Origin: Arthrobacter mangrovi
GTDB lineage: Bacteria > Actinomycetota > Actinomycetes > Actinomycetales > Micrococcaceae
Length of the DNA: 64,000 nucleotides
NCBI RefSeq assembly: GCF_026011795.1
Contig: NZ_BRVS01000001.1
Span: 423,886 to 487,885 of the forward strand
Reading direction: 5' to 3'
Part shown: positions 61,273-64,000 of the stretch, piece after piece
Layout: every line of letters begins with the position of its first letter
Position numbering within the stretch: position 1 is the stretch's first letter
Program-made: the position numbers and the translations under genes
Notes under the pieces: model-generated
What the model was told of the DNA's origin: nothing
The model's database searches: none
What the model saw: the letters and a program-made list of their open reading frames with translations, nothing else

Positions 61273-62944
61273 TGTTCGTCAGGTCCCGAAGCACCCCGAC
61301 GCGCCCGTCCGTGTGCTGGACCAGGAACTCATCGCCGCGGTCCTGCAGGGCCAGGATCCAGGCCCCGGGTTCCAGGGTGAACGCCACCTGGCCGGTGTTC
61401 TCATCGAACACGGGGCGGGTCCGGCCGACGGCGAACCAGAAGGCCTCGTACGTGACCTCCTCTTCCGGCTCTTCGTAGTGCTCGCGCGTGGCGCTGATCG
61501 GCGTGGCCGAGGCCGTCGTGCTGCCCGCAGCCACCGAGCCCATTGCCGCGGTCCTGGGGTACGACGCCGTTGCCTCCTCTGCGCGTTCCTCCCGCTGGGC
61601 GCGGTCCTGTTCCTGCGGGGCGCGGTCCTGCTCGTGCGCGGCGCGCTCGGTCTCCGCAGCGGTCCGGCCGGTGCCGCCGGCCGCGGAGAGCGCGGCATCG
61701 GGCTGGCCCTTGGCGGCATCGGGGCCGCGTGAGCCGGCGCCGGCGATGCTGTTCGCCTCGGTTTTGGCACCAAGCTCGGCGGGCGGGGTGGATTCCTTTG
61801 CGGCCTCGGCCGAGGCCGCCGCGCTGCTTTCCCGGGCGGAACGGCCCGCTGCGGCAACAGCCTCGTCATCCGAGACCGGGATTCCCACGGCTTCGCCGTC
61901 GGCTGCGCCAGGTGCCGCCTCATCGTCCGACGCGGCGGGAGATTTCGCAGCCGCCCCCGTCGGCGCCGTCACCCGATGGCCCTCACCGAGGCGGTCCGCC
62001 CCGGCGGCCCCTGCTCCCGCCGTGCGCGACGAGGCGGAAGTGCCTGACGGGCGCTGCGTCCCGGTTCCGGCCGCTGCTCCGGCCCCCGGGGTGCCTGCCG
62101 AGGCCGCGGAGCCCGCTCCGGCTCCGGCGGCTCCGGCGGCTCCGGCCGCTCCGGCGACTGCAGCTCCGGCCTTCGACCCCGCTGCCGGGGAGGAAACGGA
62201 AGCATCTTTGGCCTGGTCCCCCCGGGACAGGCCGGCAGCACCTGCGGATCCGCTCTTTGCCTCGACGGCGGTGCTGCCCTGCCGCTCCCCGGCTCCAGGG
62301 CGGGTCCCTTCGGCGGCTGAAGCGAAGGCGCTGTGCCCCGCCGGCCCGCCGGCTGCGTTTGCTGTTGCTCCGGCTGAAGCACCGCCGGCCGCCTGGCCCG
62401 CCCGGGCTGCCGGGGCCGTGGCGGCCTTGGGCTTGGCCGCCTTCGGCCGCGGCTCGACGGCGTCGCGGGCCACCGGGTGCGCCGTGGTCTCCGGCCGTCC
62501 CACGAAGTCTGCCCGGAACTGCGGAATCCAACGGGCGCAGACGGTCGCGGCCAGCAGGCCCAGACCGCCGACGAAGCCGATGATGGACACGGGCTTGAGC
62601 CCCGAAACCAGCTCGAGGAAGTAATAGGCGGCGTTGAAGCACGCCACCACGGAGGCGAACTGGTCCACGGACAGGGACCCGATCCGCAGCTTGGTCTTCG
62701 GGGCCAGCCTGCGGATGGCGAACAGAACCAGCACGATGACCGGCAGCAGGATGCTGAGGCCGAGCTGGAAGAGCCCGCCGGAGTTCCACATGTTGAAAAC
62801 AATTCCCCGGAATACCCCCGCGGGCAGCACCGACGCGAGGAACAGCAGGACTACCGACAGCGCCACGGTGATGTCGCGCATCGTGAAGGGGCCTGCCACC
62901 GCCTCTCCCACGCCGTCGCGGTTGGTCACGGCAGGATCAGTCAT
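61259..62944 (-). CDS. Alanine-rich membrane protein, function unknown
   Basis: A 561-residue protein with four likely membrane helices in the first 155 residues, then a very long Ala/Gly/Ser/Glu-rich, low-complexity linker (about 165-470, with tandem EQDRA/EQDRAQ-like blocks), and a conserved-looking C-terminal domain of about 80 residues ([33 protein letters not shown]). I do not recognise the family. It is the first gene of the operon with nth and NUDIX, overlapping nth by 14 bases. Confidence 0.6.
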   Translation of the reverse strand: MTDPAVTNRDGVGEAVAGPFTMRDITVALSVVLLFLASVLPAGVFRGIVFNMWNSGGLFQLGLSILLPVIVLVLFAIRRLAPKTKLRIGSLSVDQFASVVACFNAAYYFLELVSGLKPVSIIGFVGGLGLLAATVCARWIPQFRADFVGRPETTAHPVARDAVEPRPKAAKPKAATAPAARAGQAAGGASAGATANAAGGPAGHSAFASAAEGTRPGAGERQGSTAVEAKSGSAGAAGLSRGDQAKDASVSSPAAGSKAGAAVAGAAGAAGAAGAGAGSAASAGTPGAGAAAGTGTQRPSGTSASSRTAGAGAAGADRLGEGHRVTAPTGAAAKSPAASDDEAAPGAADGEAVGIPVSDDEAVAAAGRSARESSAAASAEAAKESTPPAELGAKTEANSIAGAGSRGPDAAKGQPDAALSAAGGTGRTAAETERAAHEQDRAPQEQDRAQREERAEEATASYPRTAAMGSVAAGSTTASATPISATREHYEEPEEEVTYEAFWFAVGRTRPVFDENTGQVAFTLEPGAWILALQDRGDEFLVQHTDGRVGVLRDLTNIERA

Positions 62945-63197
62945 CGTCTATCTCCGTTCGTTTCGGCCACCAGAGCCAGCTGATTTCAGCGTAGTCAACG
63001 ATGTGGGCCTTCACTAGCCGAACCGCGGCAGCGCGCCGAACCCGATCTGACCGTTCGGCGCAGATTTGCAGCCTTTTACATCGCCGAATGTGACGGGGCA
63101 CACTGGCGTCGGAGGCACGCGCTAGTGTGATAATCGACACGGATGGCAGCCGCTGCCATCGGCAGGCCATGCAAGCCGCAACACGAAAGGTCTTCGA

Positions 63198-64000
63198 ATG
63201 TCTGAAGCCAACGGTGCCTCGTCCGCAGCCAAGAGCGATGCCCTGGAGAACCTCCTCCAGGAGAACCGGAAGTTCGCACCCAGTGAGGAGTTCGCCGCCA
63301 ACGCGGTCGTCCACGCTGACATCTACGCGGAAGCGGACGCCGACCGCGTGGCGTTCTGGGCCAAGCAGGCCCGCGAGCTGTTGACGTGGGACACGGATTT
63401 CACCCAGACGCTGGACTGGTCCGAGGCACCCTTCGCGAAGTGGTTCGTCGGCGGCACCCTCAACGCTGCCTACAACGCGCTGGACCGCCATGTCGAGAAC
63501 GGCCTGGGCGACCGGGTGGCCATCTACTTCGAGGGTGAGCCAGGCGACACCCGGACCTACACGTACGCGCAGCTGACCGACGAGGTCAAGAAGGCGGCCA
63601 ATGCCTTCGAGTCACTCGGGGTGGGCAAGGGAGATCGCGTGGCCGTCTACCTTCCGATGATTCCCGAGGCCGTCATCACGATGCTGGCCTGCGCGCGGAT
63701 CGGTGCCATCCACTCGGTGGTGTTCGGCGGGTTCTCCGCGGACGCGCTGCGCAGCCGCATCGACGATGCGGAAGCCAAGCTCGTCGTCACGGCGGACGGC
63801 ACCTACCGCAGGGGCAAGCCGAGCCCGTTGAAGAACGCGGTGGACGCTGCGCTGGAGGCCGAGGGGCACAGCGTGGGCAACGTCGTCGTCGTGAAGCGCA
63901 ACGGCGAACCGGTGGACTGGCACGAGGGCCGCGACCAGTGGTGGGACGACGTGGTGGAGAGCGCCCCGGCCGAGCATTCCCCGGTCCCGCACGACTCGGA
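63198..64000 (+). CDS. acs: Acetyl-CoA synthetase, 5' part
   Basis: The open frame from ATG 63198 to the window edge encodes about 267 residues of an AcsA-type acetyl-CoA synthetase ([20 protein letters not shown] start; [41 protein letters not shown] is the diagnostic block). The catalytic A-domain motifs lie beyond the edge. It activates acetate to acetyl-CoA. CGAAAGG is upstream. The gene is cut by the window, not broken. Confidence 0.95.
   Translation, partial: MSEANGASSAAKSDALENLLQENRKFAPSEEFAANAVVHADIYAEADADRVAFWAKQARELLTWDTDFTQTLDWSEAPFAKWFVGGTLNAAYNALDRHVENGLGDRVAIYFEGEPGDTRTYTYAQLTDEVKKAANAFESLGVGKGDRVAVYLPMIPEAVITMLACARIGAIHSVVFGGFSADALRSRIDDAEAKLVVTADGTYRRGKPSPLKNAVDAALEAEGHSVGNVVVVKRNGEPVDWHEGRDQWWDDVVESAPAEHSPVPHDS

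Noticed and set aside
61603..61660. Tandem GC-rich repeats encoding EQDRA-like blocks as a possible regulatory repeat.
   Set aside because: They lie in frame in the low-complexity linker of the alanine-rich protein and are explained by it.
63090..63140. Possible CRP/GlxR-like sites upstream of acs (TGTG...CACA and TGTGATAAT).
   Set aside because: The half-site spacing is six or seven bases, not the eight required by the TGTGA-N6-TCACA motif, and GATAAT is more simply a -10 hexamer.
1..64000. CRISPR arrays, tRNA or rRNA genes, insertion sequences.
   Set aside because: Looked for regularly spaced repeats, clover-leaf acceptors and transposase motifs with inverted ends; none seen.

Overview
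The window is high-GC DNA, densely coded on both strands with many GTG and TTG starts and 4-base ATGA or GTGA gene overlaps. Gene content (topA, ppx, nth, acs, trhO, the actinobacterial helicase/secretion Tad neighbourhood, a CpnT-like WXG protein, a DUF222 HNH protein, a SAM-IV-type riboswitch) points to an actinobacterial chromosome, most likely the Arthrobacter group (Micrococcaceae). That placement is inferred from content and style, not from a database search. I saw no rRNA, tRNA, CRISPR array, intact insertion sequence or prophage.

The left half (1 to about 40 kb) is accessory catabolism laid out as regulated cassettes. (a) 47-6677: a maleate isomerase with a MatC-type permease, an IclR regulator, a divergent GntR regulator with a clear operator, a second MatC-type permease and an MFS carrier. 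(b) 6745-14114: a fructosamine (Amadori product) cassette with ABC sugar importer, FrlC-like epimerase, FrlB-like deglycase, FrlD-like kinase and a LacI regulator, with two near-identical operators in the divergent promoter. (c) 14251-14692: a gene graveyard holding broken ends of a GMC oxidoreductase and, less certainly, a GH3 glucosidase. (d) 14743-20039: Baeyer-Villiger-type monooxygenase, esterase, AraC regulator and GMC alcohol oxidase, which together suggest oxidation of an alcohol to a ketone, then an ester, then hydrolysis. (e) 20455-24188: a DUF222 HNH protein, a stand-alone PD-(D/E)XK-like protein and a peptidase-E-like protein. (f) 24751-31996: an N-methyl amino acid oxidase, a three-gene DmmDBA-like heme N-demethylase, an amino-acid ABC importer and a TetR regulator. 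(g) 31987-36127: a VanY-type carboxypeptidase, a SAM-riboswitch-controlled AmiS/UreI channel plus DszC/SfnB-like flavin monooxygenase, and an orphan betaine-type binding protein.

The right half (about 40 to 64 kb) is more conserved: a TIM-barrel protein with ppx, topA, an ArsR regulator, a large methyltransferase, trhO, a GNAT enzyme, a DEAH helicase back to back with a reduced Tad pilus operon, a small family-A DNA polymerase, a CpnT-like WXG protein with a suspicious C-terminus, a NUDIX hydrolase, nth, an alanine-rich membrane protein and the 5' part of acetyl-CoA synthetase, which runs off the window.

The most novel-looking units are the SAM-riboswitch / AmiS-UreI / flavin monooxygenase operon, the heme N-demethylase plus amino-acid importer island, the ABC-type fructosamine cassette with paired operators, and the decaying WXG/CpnT-like gene.
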